From assembly GCF_001547995.1 (NCBI RefSeq), contig NZ_AP014690.1, forward strand, positions 3,072,501-3,136,500: DNA of 64,000 nucleotides. Direction: 5' to 3'. Shown one piece after another: positions 17,447 through 27,884 of the stretch (its first letter is position 1; each line of letters opens with the position of its first letter). The notes under the pieces are model-generated. The model was not told the DNA's origin, did not search any database, and saw only the letters and a list, made by a program, of their open reading frames with translations. The stretch comes from Asaia bogorensis NBRC 16594 (GTDB lineage: Bacteria > Pseudomonadota > Alphaproteobacteria > Acetobacterales > Acetobacteraceae). Both the position numbers and the translations under genes were made by a program.

Positions 17447-18237
17447 GCCTGCCGTCACTCCTTTTGGTTGGCTGCGGCAAGATGGGTGGGGCGCTCTGGC
17501 AGGGCTGGCTTGAGGAGGGTCTGGCACCCTCCGTCATTCTGGACCGGCGCTGTGAAGCGCCTCCTGCCCCCCATCGTGTCGTGCGTAGCCCTTCGGAAAT
17601 TCCCCGGGGCTTTAAACCCGATATCATCATCCTGGCCGTCAAACCGGCCGGCATGGAAGAAACCATGGCATCGCTCAGGCCTGTTCTGGACGATACCATT
17701 GTCATCTCGATGCTGGCCGCCCGAACCATCGAGAGCCTGCGCGCTGCCTCTGATGGCGCCCGCACCAAAATCGTGCGCGCCATGCCCAATACACCCGCCT
17801 CGATCGGCAAGGGCGTAACGGGCGTTTGCAGCACCGATCTGAACGAGGATGAGCGCAAGCTCTGCACGACCCTCCTTTCTGCCGTGGGTGACGTCGCCTG
17901 GGTAGAGAGCGAAGCCCTGTTGGAGGCACTCACCCCCATATCGGGTTGCGGCCCGGCCTATGTGTTCCTGCTGGCGGAATTGCTGGAAAAGGAAGCTCTG
18001 CGCGTGGGCCTGCCACCTGACACGGCACGGCTTATTGCACGAGGGACCGTTTCAGGCGCTGGGGCGCTGCTCGAAGCCTCTCCGGAGGAAAGCGAGACAT
18101 TGCGCAAGAACGTCACCAGCCCCAACGGTGTAACAGCCAAGGCGCTCGAGGCGATGATGGCACCGGAAGCCTGGCCCGCCACCATGACCAAGGCGATTGA
18201 TGCGGCCATGGCGCGAGCACGCGAAATGGCCTCCTGA
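17443..18237 (+). CDS. proC: Pyrroline-5-carboxylate reductase
   Basis: The 264-residue protein has the dinucleotide fold LLLVGCGKMGGALWQGWL, IIILAVKPAGMEE, VRAMPNTPASIGKGVTGV and the C-terminal ISGCGPAYVFLLAELLEKEALRVGL with ETLRKNVTSPNGVTAKALE. The family SGSGPAY motif reads SGCGPAY here. It reduces pyrroline-5-carboxylate to proline. The GTG at 17443 overlaps the ybjN stop. Length is normal. Confidence 0.95.
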   Translation: MSLPSLLLVGCGKMGGALWQGWLEEGLAPSVILDRRCEAPPAPHRVVRSPSEIPRGFKPDIIILAVKPAGMEETMASLRPVLDDTIVISMLAARTIESLRAASDGARTKIVRAMPNTPASIGKGVTGVCSTDLNEDERKLCTTLLSAVGDVAWVESEALLEALTPISGCGPAYVFLLAELLEKEALRVGLPPDTARLIARGTVSGAGALLEASPEESETLRKNVTSPNGVTAKALEAMMAPEAWPATMTKAIDAAMARAREMAS

Positions 18238-18368
18238 GCCAAGCATTGCGGTACGCCTTCTGAGCCATCACAGGGAGGCGTACGGGCAAAACCGTTCATT
18301 TCCCTGTCATTCGATTGTCACAGCCTGACCATCTTGTATTATTGATGCCGAATGACAGGGACGGGTTC

Positions 18369-19007
18369 ATGACGGAAATCGATCGCGAAGAATTTGATCT
18401 GGCGCTTCTGGAGGCGGGCTTCACCATTGCCGCTGAAAAAGGCTGGCCACGCTTCACGCTGGTCGAGGCTGCCCAGCGCGCCGGATTACCGATCGATGAA
18501 GTCCGTGCCCGCTTTCCTTTCCGGCACAGCCTGCTGTTCCGTCTGGGCCGCCTGGCTGACGAATCGGCCTTTCGCGATGACGGTCTGAGCGGGTCCGTCC
18601 GTGAACGCATCTTCGATCTGTTCATGCGACGCTTCGATGTATTCCAGCAATACCGCGAGGGCATCCGGGCTGTTCTGCAGGCCCTGCCGACAGAACCCGG
18701 TCTGACACTCCTGCTTGGTGCTGCCACCCTCGACACGATGCGCTGGATGGCCGAGGTCGCTGGTGTGGAGTGCAGCGGACTTGGCGGGGTGATGCGTCTC
18801 AACGGGCTTGCTGGTGTCTGGGGCTTTGCTCTGCGTGCCTGGGAGAAGGATGAAAGCGCCGACCTCTCGCAGACCATGGCAGCGCTTGATCAGGGGCTCG
18901 ACAAGGCAGAACGTTTTGGCGTGCTCAAGCCCTCCCCGGACCGCCTGATGGATCAGGCCAGCCAGCGCAGCGGCATTGCCGATCATCCGCTCGAACTCGA
19001 AACATAA
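18369..19007 (+). CDS. TetR-like helix-turn-helix protein
   Basis: The 212-residue protein begins with a TetR-type helix-turn-helix (EEFDLALLEAGFTIAAEKGWPRFTLVEAAQRAGLPIDEVRARFPFRHSLLFRLGRLADE, in parts), followed by a helical ligand/dimer domain. The C-terminal layout (RIFDLFMRRFDVFQQYREGIRAVLQALP, then GVWGFALRAWEKDESADLSQTMAALDQGLDKAERF) also resembles the lipid-binding COQ9 fold, which is itself a TetR-type fold. I chose ATG 18369; starts at 18345 and 18315 are in frame. It could be a regulator or a COQ9-like ubiquinone factor; ubiK lies 1.6 kb upstream. Confidence 0.7.
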   Translation: MTEIDREEFDLALLEAGFTIAAEKGWPRFTLVEAAQRAGLPIDEVRARFPFRHSLLFRLGRLADESAFRDDGLSGSVRERIFDLFMRRFDVFQQYREGIRAVLQALPTEPGLTLLLGAATLDTMRWMAEVAGVECSGLGGVMRLNGLAGVWGFALRAWEKDESADLSQTMAALDQGLDKAERFGVLKPSPDRLMDQASQRSGIADHPLELET

Positions 19008-19053
19008 TGGCTTTACGTCTGCCATGAGGCAGATTAAAAGCCCTTCAACGCGA

Positions 19054-19128
19054 TGGGATGTAGCCAAGCGGTAAGGCAGCGGATTTTGATTCCGCCATTC
19101 GGAGGTTCGATCCCTCCCATCCCAGCCA
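19054..19128 (+). tRNA. tRNA-Gln (anticodon TTG)
   Basis: A complete cloverleaf is visible: acceptor stem TGGGATG/CATCCCA, D arm AGCCAAGCGGTAAGGC, anticodon stem GCGGA/TCCGC with loop TTTTGAT (anticodon TTG), T arm GGAGGTTCGATCCCTCC, discriminator G and an encoded CCA at 19126-19128. Confidence 0.95.
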
Positions 19129-19483
19129 GCGCCATTTTCCTCTGAAAAACTGATCTACAGAACGAGCCTGCCGGTTTTCGGACGTCTTGCGGATTCATCG
19201 TGCTGAAACTCGCGATACCCGTCTAACCCAGAGGCTCGCCCAATACCCGGCTCTGTGCCTAATACGGGACGGCGCTGAGCCGCGCGGTCCTACGGCGCTA
19301 CGGTATCCGCAGACGAGCGCTGCGCGAGGCGTGACACGAACATGGCTTATCGCGATGACACCCGCCAGATGATCGATGCTTCTCTTGAACGGCAGTGTCC
19401 GTACGTCGAAGCAACGGCAGGTGCCAATCCCAGAACAGGTCTGGGAAGATCGATTTTTGCATAGGGAGGTACCGGCGGGGCGA
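19129..19483. other. 355-bp gap between tRNA-Gln and tRNA-Lys
   Basis: I see no supported gene, tRNA or terminator here. Short open frames exist on both strands but lack any recognisable motif or ribosome-binding site. I found no direct repeat of the tRNA-Gln 3' end, so there is no sign of an integrated element. Confidence 0.5.
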
Positions 19484-19559
<76 letters not shown>

Positions 19560-19650
19560 ATAGCCCCGCTCCGGTGAGAGGGCTTCTAACAAAGGGCGGA
19601 ACAGGCATCAAGAGAAAAAATACACTATTCCGCATACGAAACTAAAATCT

Positions 19651-20532
19651 CTATTTCTCCGGAGAAAGCAGACGCATAAGCGTGTCGAACTGATCGAGGC
19701 TACGATAGTCCAGACGAAGCGATCCGCCTTTGCCGTTGAATTCGATCTTAACCTTGAGGCCAAGACGCGTCGCAAGATCCCGCTCCAGACGAACCAGTTC
19801 GTTATCGCGCGGCGCCTTGATCGCTTCCTGCTCGGCTTTGGGGGTCAACCGCGCCAAGGCCTCGGTCTGACGCACGTTCAGCCCACGGGCAATCACGATA
19901 TCAGCCGCTGCGCAGGGGTCAGGATGCGCCAGCAGGGCACGGGCATGGCCTGCACTCAGCAAGCCGTCACGCACCTTCTGGCGTACGGCCTCGGGCAGGT
20001 TCAGCAGGCGCAGGATATTGCCAATATGCGGGCGGGATTTGCCCACAGCACCGGCCAGTTCCTCCTGCGTCAGGGCGTAATCGGTCAGCAGGCGTTGCAG
20101 GCCTTCTGCCTCTTCAATCGCGTTGAGATCGGCGCGTTGCAGATTCTCGACCAGCGCGGCAGCCATGGCATCGGCATCATCGAGCAGACGCACATGCACC
20201 GGCACCTCATGCAGTCCTGCACGCTGCGAGGCCCGCCAGCGGCGCTCACCGGCGATGATCTGGTAATGACCCTCCTGATCCGGGTCTGGCCGTACGAGAA
20301 TAGGTTGCAGCACACCACGGCTTCGTATGGAGTCTGCAAGTTCGTTCAGCCTGCCCTCATCCATGTCCACACGTGGCTGGAAAGGACCCGGTGCGAGAAG
20401 GTCTACCCCCAACATGGAGGGATTCGGCACAGCTTCATGCGCTGCCCCCTGCGTACGGGGCAACTCGATCGCCTGGTCGCCAAGCAGGGCAGCAAGGCCG
20501 CGGCCGAGACGGGGAGCCGGTTTTTTGCTCAT
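19651..20532 (-). CDS. parB: Chromosome partitioning protein ParB
   Basis: The 293-residue protein starts [19 protein letters not shown], the ParA-interacting alphaproteobacterial ParB N-terminus. The CTPase/ParB nuclease-like domain follows ([36 protein letters not shown] in parts; [20 protein letters not shown], with GERRWRA the CTP-binding motif). A helix-turn-helix then appears ([29 protein letters not shown]), and a C-terminal dimer domain. ParB loads at parS and spreads to form the segregation complex. Its ATG overlaps the parA stop by 4 bases. Three parS-like sites lie at 21889, 24173 and 31909. Confidence 0.97.
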   Translation of the reverse strand: MSKKPAPRLGRGLAALLGDQAIELPRTQGAAHEAVPNPSMLGVDLLAPGPFQPRVDMDEGRLNELADSIRSRGVLQPILVRPDPDQEGHYQIIAGERRWRASQRAGLHEVPVHVRLLDDADAMAAALVENLQRADLNAIEEAEGLQRLLTDYALTQEELAGAVGKSRPHIGNILRLLNLPEAVRQKVRDGLLSAGHARALLAHPDPCAAADIVIARGLNVRQTEALARLTPKAEQEAIKAPRDNELVRLERDLATRLGLKVKIEFNGKGGSLRLDYRSLDQFDTLMRLLSPEK

Positions 20533-21341
20533 GAGGGAGCCCCTTGCTTTTGGGTGAGGCCCAGACGCTGGCCGATTTCCTGTGCCAGAGCGAGATAGGC
20601 CTGCGCCCCGCTGCTGCGACGGTCATATTCGAGCACTGAGCAGCCATGGCTCTGGGCTTCGGAAATCTTGATGTTCCGGGGAATCAGTGTTTCCAGAACC
20701 TGCTCGCCAAAGAAGTTGCGCGCATCTGCCGCCACAAGCTCCGAGAGGTTGTTGCGCCGGTCATACATCGTGAGAATGATGCCCGCCACATGCAGGTCTG
20801 CATTGAAGGCCCGGCGCACACGGTCAACTGTCCGCACGATCTGGCTGATCCCTTCCAGAGCGAAGAACTCACATTGAAGGGGGATCAGCACGGCATCGGA
20901 CGCAACAAGCGCGTTCAAGGTCAGCAGACCGAGACTAGGCGGGCAATCGATCAGGATGACATCATAACGCCCTGACAGGGCCTCCAGAGCCTCGCGTATG
21001 CGGAACTCACGGCGATCACTGCCAATCAGTTCAAGCTCCGCACCCGCCAGATCGGTATTGGCAACGATGATGTCGAGGTTGGGTGTCTCTGTCGGGCGGG
21101 GAAGCTTTTCGGGGGGCGCTTCCTGCATGAGCGCCGCATAGCTGCCGATCTGACGCGCATTATAATCGACACCCAGTCCGGTCGAGGCATTGCCCTGCGG
21201 ATCGATATCGACCAGCAGCACGCGTTGCGTGCTGGCGAGTGCCGCGGCCAGATTGATTGCTGTTGTGGTCTTGCCCACACCACCCTTCTGGTTGGTGACG
21301 GCGAGAATACGGGCCTTCTTGCCCGTGTCGTTATTCGACAC
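20529..21341 (-). CDS. parA: Chromosome partitioning ATPase ParA
   Basis: The 270-residue protein has the deviant Walker A motif [36 protein letters not shown] and [18 protein letters not shown]. It forms an ATP-dependent gradient on the nucleoid that moves ParB-parS complexes. The GTG start at 21341 overlaps the end of rsmG (TAA at 21333-21331); a later start before [11 protein letters not shown] cannot be excluded. It is part of the mnmE-mnmG-rsmG-parA-parB cluster. Confidence 0.97.
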   Translation of the reverse strand: MSNNDTGKKARILAVTNQKGGVGKTTTAINLAAALASTQRVLLVDIDPQGNASTGLGVDYNARQIGSYAALMQEAPPEKLPRPTETPNLDIIVANTDLAGAELELIGSDRREFRIREALEALSGRYDVILIDCPPSLGLLTLNALVASDAVLIPLQCEFFALEGISQIVRTVDRVRRAFNADLHVAGIILTMYDRRNNLSELVAADARNFFGEQVLETLIPRNIKISEAQSHGCSVLEYDRRSSGAQAYLALAQEIGQRLGLTQKQGAPS

Positions 21342-21912
21342 GTTTGATATCGCTTATCTCGATGATGGCGCCACCTGAGGCGGCGCGATTGTCCAGAATT
21401 CTGTGCTGCATGTGCCAGCACCGCTCGGCTTCGGTCAACTCGTCCGGGAGATTTTTACCCTTCAGAAACAGGGCTTTCCCTTCCGGCAGAAGAAATGGTG
21501 CGCTCCATTCGAGCAACTGGCTCAACGACGCCAGGGCGCGCGCTGTCACATAAGGAGCAGGGGGAAGTTCAGCCTGCTCGATGCGTTTGGGCACGACCTG
21601 AGCCTTGACGCCGCAGGCGCGCGCCGCCTCGCGCAGGAAGGCGCATTTACGCTGATCGGACTCCACCATCACCATCTCGGCGTCGCAGGCGATGCCGATC
21701 ATCAGCGCCGGGAATCCGCCCCCCGAGCCCAGATCGATCACGCGTGCGCCTTTGGTGATGAACGGCACCAATCTGAGGGAATCCTCGATATGGCGCTCCC
21801 ATAAATGGGGCATGTCACGTGGGCTCACCAGATTGATCCGCGCATTCCACTTCTCGAGAAGTGCCGCGAACACCTCGAGGCGTTCGCGTGTTTCACGTGA
21901 AACCTCGATCAT
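21331..21912 (-). CDS. rsmG: 16S rRNA (guanine-527-N7)-methyltransferase RsmG
   Basis: The 193-residue protein has [27 protein letters not shown], the SAM-binding [17 protein letters not shown] and [16 protein letters not shown] motifs of GidB/RsmG. It methylates G527 of 16S rRNA. The N-terminus encodes VSRETRERL because a parS site (21889-21904) overlaps the codons. The ATG at 21912 overlaps the mnmG stop (ATGA). Confidence 0.96.
   Translation of the reverse strand: MIEVSRETRERLEVFAALLEKWNARINLVSPRDMPHLWERHIEDSLRLVPFITKGARVIDLGSGGGFPALMIGIACDAEMVMVESDQRKCAFLREAARACGVKAQVVPKRIEQAELPPAPYVTARALASLSQLLEWSAPFLLPEGKALFLKGKNLPDELTEAERCWHMQHRILDNRAASGGAIIEISDIKRVE
21889..21904. other. parS centromere site 1 (inside rsmG)
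   Basis: TGTTTCACGTGAAACC matches the conserved parS consensus TGTTTCACGTGAAACA at 15 of 16 positions. It lies in the first codons of rsmG, 0.6 kb from parA. Confidence 0.9.
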
Positions 21913-23765
21913 GCCACGGCCCTCACATGGGCGAGGAGCGCAATCATGGCGGCGGGTGTGACACCCGGCACACGCTGGGCAGCGGCGAAATTGGCCGGGC
22001 GCGCGATGGAAAGGCGTTCCTTCATCTCGCTGCTCAGTCCACCGATACGTCCGTAATCGAGATCATCAGGCAGCGCGATCTGGGCTTCATTGGCCAACTG
22101 ACGTATCTCACGCTCCTGTCGTTGCAGGTACCCCCCGTAACGCGCCTCGGTCTCGACATGGCGCCGTATGCGCAGAGGCAACGCACCAAACCACGGGGCC
22201 AGACGGGTCGCCGCTTCCTCGTCAGCCTGCCCTGACAACACATCGAGCAGGGAGCGCCTGCGTCCGTCCTGCGAAACAGCAATACCCTGTGCGGCCAGAT
22301 CCTGCGGGGCATGGATCAGTGCCCTGGCCTGCTCCATTGCCCCGTCGATCGCCTCGCGATCCTGCTTCAGCCGCTTGGCTCGTTCTGTCCCGACGCAACC
22401 CATTTCCTCCCCAATCGCGGTCAGGCGGAGATCGGCATTGTCTGCGCGCAGGCTGAGGCGATATTCGGCGCGTGAGGTGAACATGCGATAAGGCTCTGAG
22501 ACGCCCTGCAAAGTGAGATCGTCCAGCATCACACCCAGATAAGCCTGATCACGCCCCAGCACGAGCGGATCGTTGCCTGCCACAAAGCGTGCAGCATTGA
22601 GCCCTGCGAGCAGGCCCTGGGCACCCGCCTCCTCGTAGCCCGTCGTTCCATTGATCTGCCCTGCCAGATAAAGGCCGGTCATGGCCCTCAGGGCAAGACT
22701 GGGGGCGAGCTCACGCGGGTCGACATAATCATATTCAACGGCGTAGCCGGGGGTGACGATAAGCGCCTTCTCGAGCCCCGGAATGGAGGCCATCATCAGC
22801 GCCTGAATATCGGCAGGCAGGCTCGTCGATATACCATTAGGGTAAACCAGATCGCCACCCGGATTGCCTGGGAGCCCCTCGGGCTCGAGAAAGATCTGGT
22901 GCCCATCCTTTTCGCCAAACCGGACGATCTTGTCCTCGATCGACGGGCAATAGCGCGGCCCCTTGCCTGCAATCGCCCCACCATAGAGCGCGGATTTCGC
23001 CAGATTATCGCGAATGATCTGATGGGTCTGTGGCGTCGTGCTGGTGATACGGCATGAAAGCTGGTCTGTGGTGATACGCTCGGTCAGCCGACTGAAGGGC
23101 TCAGGCACCTCATCACCCTTGTCCTCAGCCAGAGAGTCCCAGTCGATACTGTCGCGTGCAAGCCGCGCCGGAGTGCCGGTCTTGAGCCGCCCCATACGCA
23201 GCCCGAGGGCTTCAAGCCTTTCGCCAAGACGCGCTGCCGGACGCTCGCCGATGCGCCCTGCCTGCTCCTGCGTATGCCCGATATGAATGACCCCGCGCAG
23301 AAACGTGCCACTGGTCACCACAACAGCGCCGCAACGGACCACGCGCCCGTCTTCGCAAATGACACCTGAGACGCGCCCGTCATGCACCTCGAGATCGGCT
23401 GCCTCGCCCGCCATGATGGTCAGATTAGGCGTAACATTCAGTAGCGCCTGAATGGCATTGCGATACAGGAAACGATCGGCCTGCGCACGCGGGCCGTGAA
23501 CGGCTGGCCCCTTGGAGCGATTGAGCAGCTTGAAATGGATCCCTGCCTGATCGGCTGCCCGGCCCATAAGACCATCAAGCGCGTCAATTTCACGCACGAG
23601 ATGCCCCTTGCCGATACCCCCAATGGCCGGGTTGCACGACATGGCGCCAATCATCTCGGGCTTCTGGGTCAGCAAAAGCGTCCGCGCACCGAAACGCGCT
23701 GAAGCCGCTGCGGCCTCACTTCCCGCATGACCCCCGCCTATGACGACAACATCAAACTCGCTCAC
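21909..23765 (-). CDS. mnmG: tRNA uridine-5-carboxymethylaminomethyl modification enzyme MnmG
   Basis: The protein has the FAD-binding [57 protein letters not shown] (in parts), the [17 protein letters not shown] segment and [28 protein letters not shown]. With MnmE it makes the cmnm5U34 modification in tRNA. I prefer the GTG at 23765, which has GAGG just upstream and gives 618 residues; a TTG at 23798 is in frame and would overlap mnmE by 26 bases. The stop overlaps the rsmG ATG. Confidence 0.95.
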   Translation of the reverse strand: MSEFDVVVIGGGHAGSEAAAASARFGARTLLLTQKPEMIGAMSCNPAIGGIGKGHLVREIDALDGLMGRAADQAGIHFKLLNRSKGPAVHGPRAQADRFLYRNAIQALLNVTPNLTIMAGEAADLEVHDGRVSGVICEDGRVVRCGAVVVTSGTFLRGVIHIGHTQEQAGRIGERPAARLGERLEALGLRMGRLKTGTPARLARDSIDWDSLAEDKGDEVPEPFSRLTERITTDQLSCRITSTTPQTHQIIRDNLAKSALYGGAIAGKGPRYCPSIEDKIVRFGEKDGHQIFLEPEGLPGNPGGDLVYPNGISTSLPADIQALMMASIPGLEKALIVTPGYAVEYDYVDPRELAPSLALRAMTGLYLAGQINGTTGYEEAGAQGLLAGLNAARFVAGNDPLVLGRDQAYLGVMLDDLTLQGVSEPYRMFTSRAEYRLSLRADNADLRLTAIGEEMGCVGTERAKRLKQDREAIDGAMEQARALIHAPQDLAAQGIAVSQDGRRRSLLDVLSGQADEEAATRLAPWFGALPLRIRRHVETEARYGGYLQRQEREIRQLANEAQIALPDDLDYGRIGGLSSEMKERLSIARPANFAAAQRVPGVTPAAMIALLAHVRAVA

Positions 23766-23772
23766 ACACGCC

Positions 23773-25077
23773 TCATTTACCAATGCAGAATTGTCCAAAT
23801 ATCACATCCAGAAGGGAGTCGACATCAACTTGTCCCGTCAGTCGCCCCAAGGCGCGCATGGCCAGACGCAGCGCCTCACCCCTCACTTCCGGCCAAAGCG
23901 CCTCATGAGCCTGATCAAGATAGAGCAGGGCTTCCTCGATTCCAGCCCTGTGACGCGCCCGTGTCAGCGGAGCGCCCACGCCAGCGGTCAGGGCCTTGAT
24001 ACGCGCCCCGAGGGCCTGTTCGAAGCCCTCCATCCCCTCACCTGTCTGGACGCTCAGACCCAGCGTGTTATCCAGCGCCGGATACAGATCCACCTTGTTG
24101 CTGACCATCATGGCATCGGGACGCAACGGCATTTCGGCCATACCTGCCACGACGTGTAGCACCAGATCGGCATGTTCCACGTGAAACATTGCCCGGCGTA
24201 TGCCTTCCGCCTCGATCTCATCCTCGGTCTCACGCAGCCCCGCAGTATCGACCAGACGCAGCCTCACCCCCTGAAACAGCCAGTCAATCGCGATCACATC
24301 ACGCGTCGTCCCTGCGCGGTGCGTGACGATCGCCGCATCATATCCGGCAAGATGGTTCAGCAGGCTCGACTTGCCGACATTAGGAGCCCCTGCAATCACC
24401 ACAGTCAGGCCACGGCGAACGATCTCGCCACGCTTGTCGGAAAGATGCGCCTTCAGGGCAGAGCGAAGGTCGTTGAGGGTGCGCGACAGGGCAAGCTCGA
24501 CCGCCTCGGGCAGATCCTCGTCAGGGAAATCAATCAACGCTTCCTGATGCGCCAGCAATGTTTTCAGACGCTCGCTCCAGCCTTCATAGAGGCGACTCAA
24601 AGCGCCGTCCGCCTGGGCAAGCGCCTGCTGACGCTGACTCTGGCTTTCGGCCTCAACCAGATCAGCTATCGCCTCGGCCTGAAGCAGATCGAGCCTGCCT
24701 GCCTGTACGGCGCGCCGGGTAAATTCGCCCGGTTCGGCCGGTCGGGCGCCAAGCGTTGTCAGGGCCATTGCCACACGATTAATGACGGCCGGACCGGCAT
24801 GGAGGTGCAGCTCAAAGCCGTCCTCACCCGTATAGGAGCGCGGCCCCGGCAGCCAGAGCACCATCGCATCGTCCAGATGGTCGCCCTCATGATGCAGCGC
24901 CCGCAGGCTTGCATGACGCGGCTTGGGCAGCCTTCCGCCACATAGCGACGCAAGCACCTCTTGAGCCCCGGCACCACTTGCGCGCATGATAGCGATTGCT
25001 GCCCGCCCGGTTCCTGTCGCCAGAGCGAAGATGACCTCGCCCTTGCGCGCTGCCGGGCGTTCCATCGCGTCAACCAT
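23773..25077 (-). CDS. mnmE: tRNA uridine-5-carboxymethylaminomethyl modification GTPase MnmE
   Basis: The 434-residue protein has the N-terminal tetrahydrofolate-binding domain ([37 protein letters not shown]), the helical domain with the inserted G domain ([37 protein letters not shown] in parts; [11 protein letters not shown]), and the C-terminal CIGK required for modification (residues 431-434). Residues MFHVEH in the G domain are encoded by a parS site. It is divergent from ogt with only 13 bases between starts and overlaps or abuts mnmG. Confidence 0.96.
   Translation of the reverse strand: MVDAMERPAARKGEVIFALATGTGRAAIAIMRASGAGAQEVLASLCGGRLPKPRHASLRALHHEGDHLDDAMVLWLPGPRSYTGEDGFELHLHAGPAVINRVAMALTTLGARPAEPGEFTRRAVQAGRLDLLQAEAIADLVEAESQSQRQQALAQADGALSRLYEGWSERLKTLLAHQEALIDFPDEDLPEAVELALSRTLNDLRSALKAHLSDKRGEIVRRGLTVVIAGAPNVGKSSLLNHLAGYDAAIVTHRAGTTRDVIAIDWLFQGVRLRLVDTAGLRETEDEIEAEGIRRAMFHVEHADLVLHVVAGMAEMPLRPDAMMVSNKVDLYPALDNTLGLSVQTGEGMEGFEQALGARIKALTAGVGAPLTRARHRAGIEEALLYLDQAHEALWPEVRGEALRLAMRALGRLTGQVDVDSLLDVIFGQFCIGK
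24173..24188. other. parS centromere site 2 (inside mnmE)
   Basis: TGTTCCACGTGAAACA differs from the 16-bp parS consensus at one position (C for T at position 5). It encodes part of the MFHVEH sequence in mnmE and lies 2.3 kb from site 1. Confidence 0.88.
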
Positions 25078-25090
25078 GTGAATCCCTTCT

Positions 25091-25537
25091 ATGCCCCAGC
25101 TTTCGCTTCACTCTCCTATCGGCCCCCTCACCCTCAGTGAGGATGATGGCGCAATCGTTGCCCTCGACTGGGGTTGGGGGCGCGATCAGGAAAAGACGCC
25201 TCTTCTTACCCGCGCCCAGACCATGCTGGAACGCTATTTCGACGGCGAGCCCGAAAGTTTCGATCTGCCTCTTGCCCCCTGGGGTACCGCCTATCGCAAG
25301 GCCGTCTGGCAGGCTTTGCGCGACGTGCCTTATGGTGCGACCATCAGCTATGCTGAACTTGCCCTCAAGGCAGGAGGCTCGGCCCGGTCGGTTGGCGGCG
25401 CTATGGCGCATAACCCCATCCCTATCCTGATCCCCTGCCACCGTGTTCTGGGGCGCAGTCATCTAGGTGGTTATTCCGGCGAAAATGGTCTGGACGACAA
25501 GCGCTATCTGCTGCGCCTTGAAGGCGTTCCGGTCTGA
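25091..25537 (+). CDS. ogt: Methylated-DNA-protein-cysteine S-methyltransferase
   Basis: The 148-residue protein has [48 protein letters not shown] (in parts), with the methyl-accepting cysteine at residue 116 in PCHRV and the DNA-contact arginine nearby. It removes O6-alkyl groups from guanine in a suicidal reaction. The first 65 residues are a short N-terminal domain, as in Ogt rather than Ada. It lies between mnmE and rho, which in other alphaproteobacteria are commonly closer. Confidence 0.95.
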   Translation: MPQLSLHSPIGPLTLSEDDGAIVALDWGWGRDQEKTPLLTRAQTMLERYFDGEPESFDLPLAPWGTAYRKAVWQALRDVPYGATISYAELALKAGGSARSVGGAMAHNPIPILIPCHRVLGRSHLGGYSGENGLDDKRYLLRLEGVPV

Positions 25538-25741
25538 CCCGCCAGCCCTGTAAAGACACTCCGCTGGCAGGCAAATCCTCCCCTGCCGGATAAAGCCTAT
25601 AGCGCCATCGATTGGGGACCTTGCCCCAACGTGCTTCATGCACGCCGCGTTCTACGGCACGATTATCCCTCTGCATGAGGCAAGGAAAACGCGACCAAGC
25701 CGGGCTAAGCCCACGGCGAAATGCCCCTTGATACCGCCCAT

Positions 25742-25781
25742 AAAAAAAAACCGCCGGAAGCGTGAGCCTCCGGCGGTTTTT
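25742..25781. terminator. Bidirectional terminator of rho and ogt
   Basis: CCGCCGGA (25751-25758) pairs with TCCGGCGG (25769-25776). Nine A residues (25742-25750) precede and five T residues (25777-25781) follow, so the structure can terminate both rho (leftward, strong T-run) and ogt (rightward). Confidence 0.9.
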
Positions 25782-25799
25782 CATGACCTGCAGACCAGA

Positions 25800-27095
25800 T
25801 CAGTTGTTCATGGCGTCGAAGAAATCCTGGTTCGTCTTGCTGTATTTCAGCTTGTCGAGCAGGAAGTCCATGGCATCCATCGTCCCCATGGGCGACAGGA
25901 TACGACGCAGGACCCACATCTTCGAGAGCGACGCACGATCGACAAGGAGCTCTTCCTTACGCGTGCCCGACTTGGTAATGTCGATTGCCGGGAAGGTGCG
26001 CTTGTCGGCAAGTTTGCGATCGAGGATGAGTTCGGAGTTACCCGTACCCTTGAACTCCTCGAAGATCACCTCGTCCATACGGCTGCCCGTATCGATCAGC
26101 GCGGTGGCGATGATGGTGAGCGAACCGCCCTCTTCGATGTTACGCGCTGCGCCAAAGAAGCGCTTGGGGCGCTGCAGGGCGTTGGCGTCCACACCACCGG
26201 TCAGCACCTTGCCCGATGAGGGGACAACGGTGTTGTAGGCGCGTGCCAGGCGGGTGATCGAGTCGAGAAGAATCACGACATCGCGCTTATGCTCAACTAG
26301 GCGCTTGGCCTTTTCGAGCACCATTTCAGTCACCTGCACGTGGCGGGTCGCGGGCTCATCAAAGGTCGAGGACACGACTTCGCCGCGCACCGAGCGGGCC
26401 ATGTCGGTCACTTCCTCGGGGCGCTCGTCGATCAGCAGAACGATCAGGAACACATCGGGGTGGTTGGCGGAAATCGACGAGGCGATGCTCTGCAGCATCA
26501 CGGTCTTGCCGGTGCGAGGCGGGGCCACAATCAGGGCGCGCTGGCCCATACCGATCGGGGCCACAAGGTCGATCACGCGCGGCGTATAGTCGCGCTGGTC
26601 TTTCTTGCCCTTGCCGGTGGGCTGAGGCTCGGGTGCACCGGCCTGCTCGACTTCCATACGCAGGCGACGCTCGGGATAGAGCGGCGTCAGATTGTCGAAG
26701 TTGATGCGCTGACGAACCGCGTCAGGCTCTTCGAAATTGATGGTGTTGACCTTGAGCAGCGAGAAGTAACGCTCGCCATCACGCGGGGCGCGGATCTGCC
26801 CCTCAACCGTATCACCAGGACGCAGGCTGAAGCGACGGACCTGGGCAGGCGAGATATAGATGTCGTCAGGGCCGGGCAGGTAATTGGCTTCAGGCGAGCG
26901 CAGGAAGCCGAACCCATCGGGCAGAATTTCCAGCGTGCCTTCGCCGTAGATGGCCTGATCATTATCCGCCAGGGTCTTAAGAATGGCGAACATGATGTCC
27001 TGCTTGCGCATCGAGGAAGCATTCTCGATTTGCAGCTCTTCAGCATAGGCCAGCAGATCGGCAGGTGTTTTTTTCTTGAGTTCAGCAAGATGCAT
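25800..27095 (-). CDS. rho: Transcription termination factor Rho
   Basis: The 431-residue protein starts [39 protein letters not shown] (N-terminal helix bundle, in parts), then the cold-shock RNA-binding domain with GFGFLRS and the ATPase domain with Walker [13 protein letters not shown] (residues 188-199) and [13 protein letters not shown] (Walker B/catalytic Glu). It is a hexameric RNA helicase that terminates transcription. I chose ATG 27095; the frame is open to 27257, but that part lacks homology and belongs to the leader. The 200-bp leader upstream probably carries autoregulation. Confidence 0.97.
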   Translation of the reverse strand: MHLAELKKKTPADLLAYAEELQIENASSMRKQDIMFAILKTLADNDQAIYGEGTLEILPDGFGFLRSPEANYLPGPDDIYISPAQVRRFSLRPGDTVEGQIRAPRDGERYFSLLKVNTINFEEPDAVRQRINFDNLTPLYPERRLRMEVEQAGAPEPQPTGKGKKDQRDYTPRVIDLVAPIGMGQRALIVAPPRTGKTVMLQSIASSISANHPDVFLIVLLIDERPEEVTDMARSVRGEVVSSTFDEPATRHVQVTEMVLEKAKRLVEHKRDVVILLDSITRLARAYNTVVPSSGKVLTGGVDANALQRPKRFFGAARNIEEGGSLTIIATALIDTGSRMDEVIFEEFKGTGNSELILDRKLADKRTFPAIDITKSGTRKEELLVDRASLSKMWVLRRILSPMGTMDAMDFLLDKLKYSKTNQDFFDAMNN

Positions 27096-27317
27096 GAAAA
27101 GCGCCTTAGATGGGCTATAGTCCACTGCCCGGACGATTTGGCATCGTGACCGTGACAGATGATCGATCGTGAAAGAATGCCCCGTCAGATGGGCCGCAGA
27201 ACCGGGCCCGACGATGAGCGAAGACGAAAGGGTCTTGAAAAAGGCCGCATGAATCAAGACAGGCGGCGCTTGCGTCTCAATCTAGTGAGAAATAACGCTT
27301 TCTGTCAATAGTTCCGA

Positions 27318-27884
27318 TCAACCGCGCCATGGCCGCATCATGTATTGACCCGACCTCGCCTCCGATGCGCCCAGCCCTGGAAGAATGAAGACCAGAGGAG
27401 AGGGATTCACCTTCTCGGCATAGGCACCGGAAATCATGGCTGGCGCGCATTGGCCGTCAAGATGCAGGGGCTTGGGCAGGGCAATATCGATCGTACAGGG
27501 AACCGGCCCGCTGGAGCCGGAAGCGGGCTGGTAATGCGCTTGCGTGACGTCCTGCGCGGTCAATGCGCCAGTGAGAGGCGCTGCCTGCAGGGGGCGGTTA
27601 TCCGCATCAAGCGCGACGAACTCGCCCTGCAGACGGTTACCCTCGATGTGATACCCTACCAGGATTCGCGTCGGCTGACGGCCAGTATAGCCGGGGGCCT
27701 GACGAAAGCCGGGGGCCGTGGCGCTGTCGCCCTCATACTTCAGAGGCTCCTGGGCAAGCCGATCAAGCATCTGTTGCGCCTGCTGGGTGGTGGGCTGCAA
27801 GGCGCGTCCCGCCTCACCCGCCATGACAGGCTGGGCAGCGAGGGTGATGCACATGATCGGAAGGGAAAGGGCAAGGCGCTTCAC
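27318..27884 (-). CDS. Exported protein of unknown function
   Basis: The 188-residue protein starts at a GTG (27884) overlapping the corA stop (GTGA), with a signal peptide [22 protein letters not shown] and predicted cleavage before GEAGRA. The mature part includes two or three short beta segments (RILVGYHIEGNRLQGEFVALDADNR) and ends near YMMRPWRG. I recognise no domain. It is translationally coupled to corA, which hints at a joint role at the envelope but nothing more specific. An in-frame start at 27986 runs through corA codons and is rejected. Confidence 0.7.
   Translation of the reverse strand: MKRLALSLPIMCITLAAQPVMAGEAGRALQPTTQQAQQMLDRLAQEPLKYEGDSATAPGFRQAPGYTGRQPTRILVGYHIEGNRLQGEFVALDADNRPLQAAPLTGALTAQDVTQAHYQPASGSSGPVPCTIDIALPKPLHLDGQCAPAMISGAYAEKVNPSPLVFILPGLGASEARSGQYMMRPWRG

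Noticed and set aside
19129-19483. Possible integration site next to tRNA-Gln
   Set aside because: No repeat of the tRNA 3' end and no integrase were seen near it; xerC is a housekeeping recombinase 35 kb away.
27096-27257. N-terminal extension of rho
   Set aside because: Residues before MHLAELKKK do not match the Rho N-terminus; the region is better read as leader.
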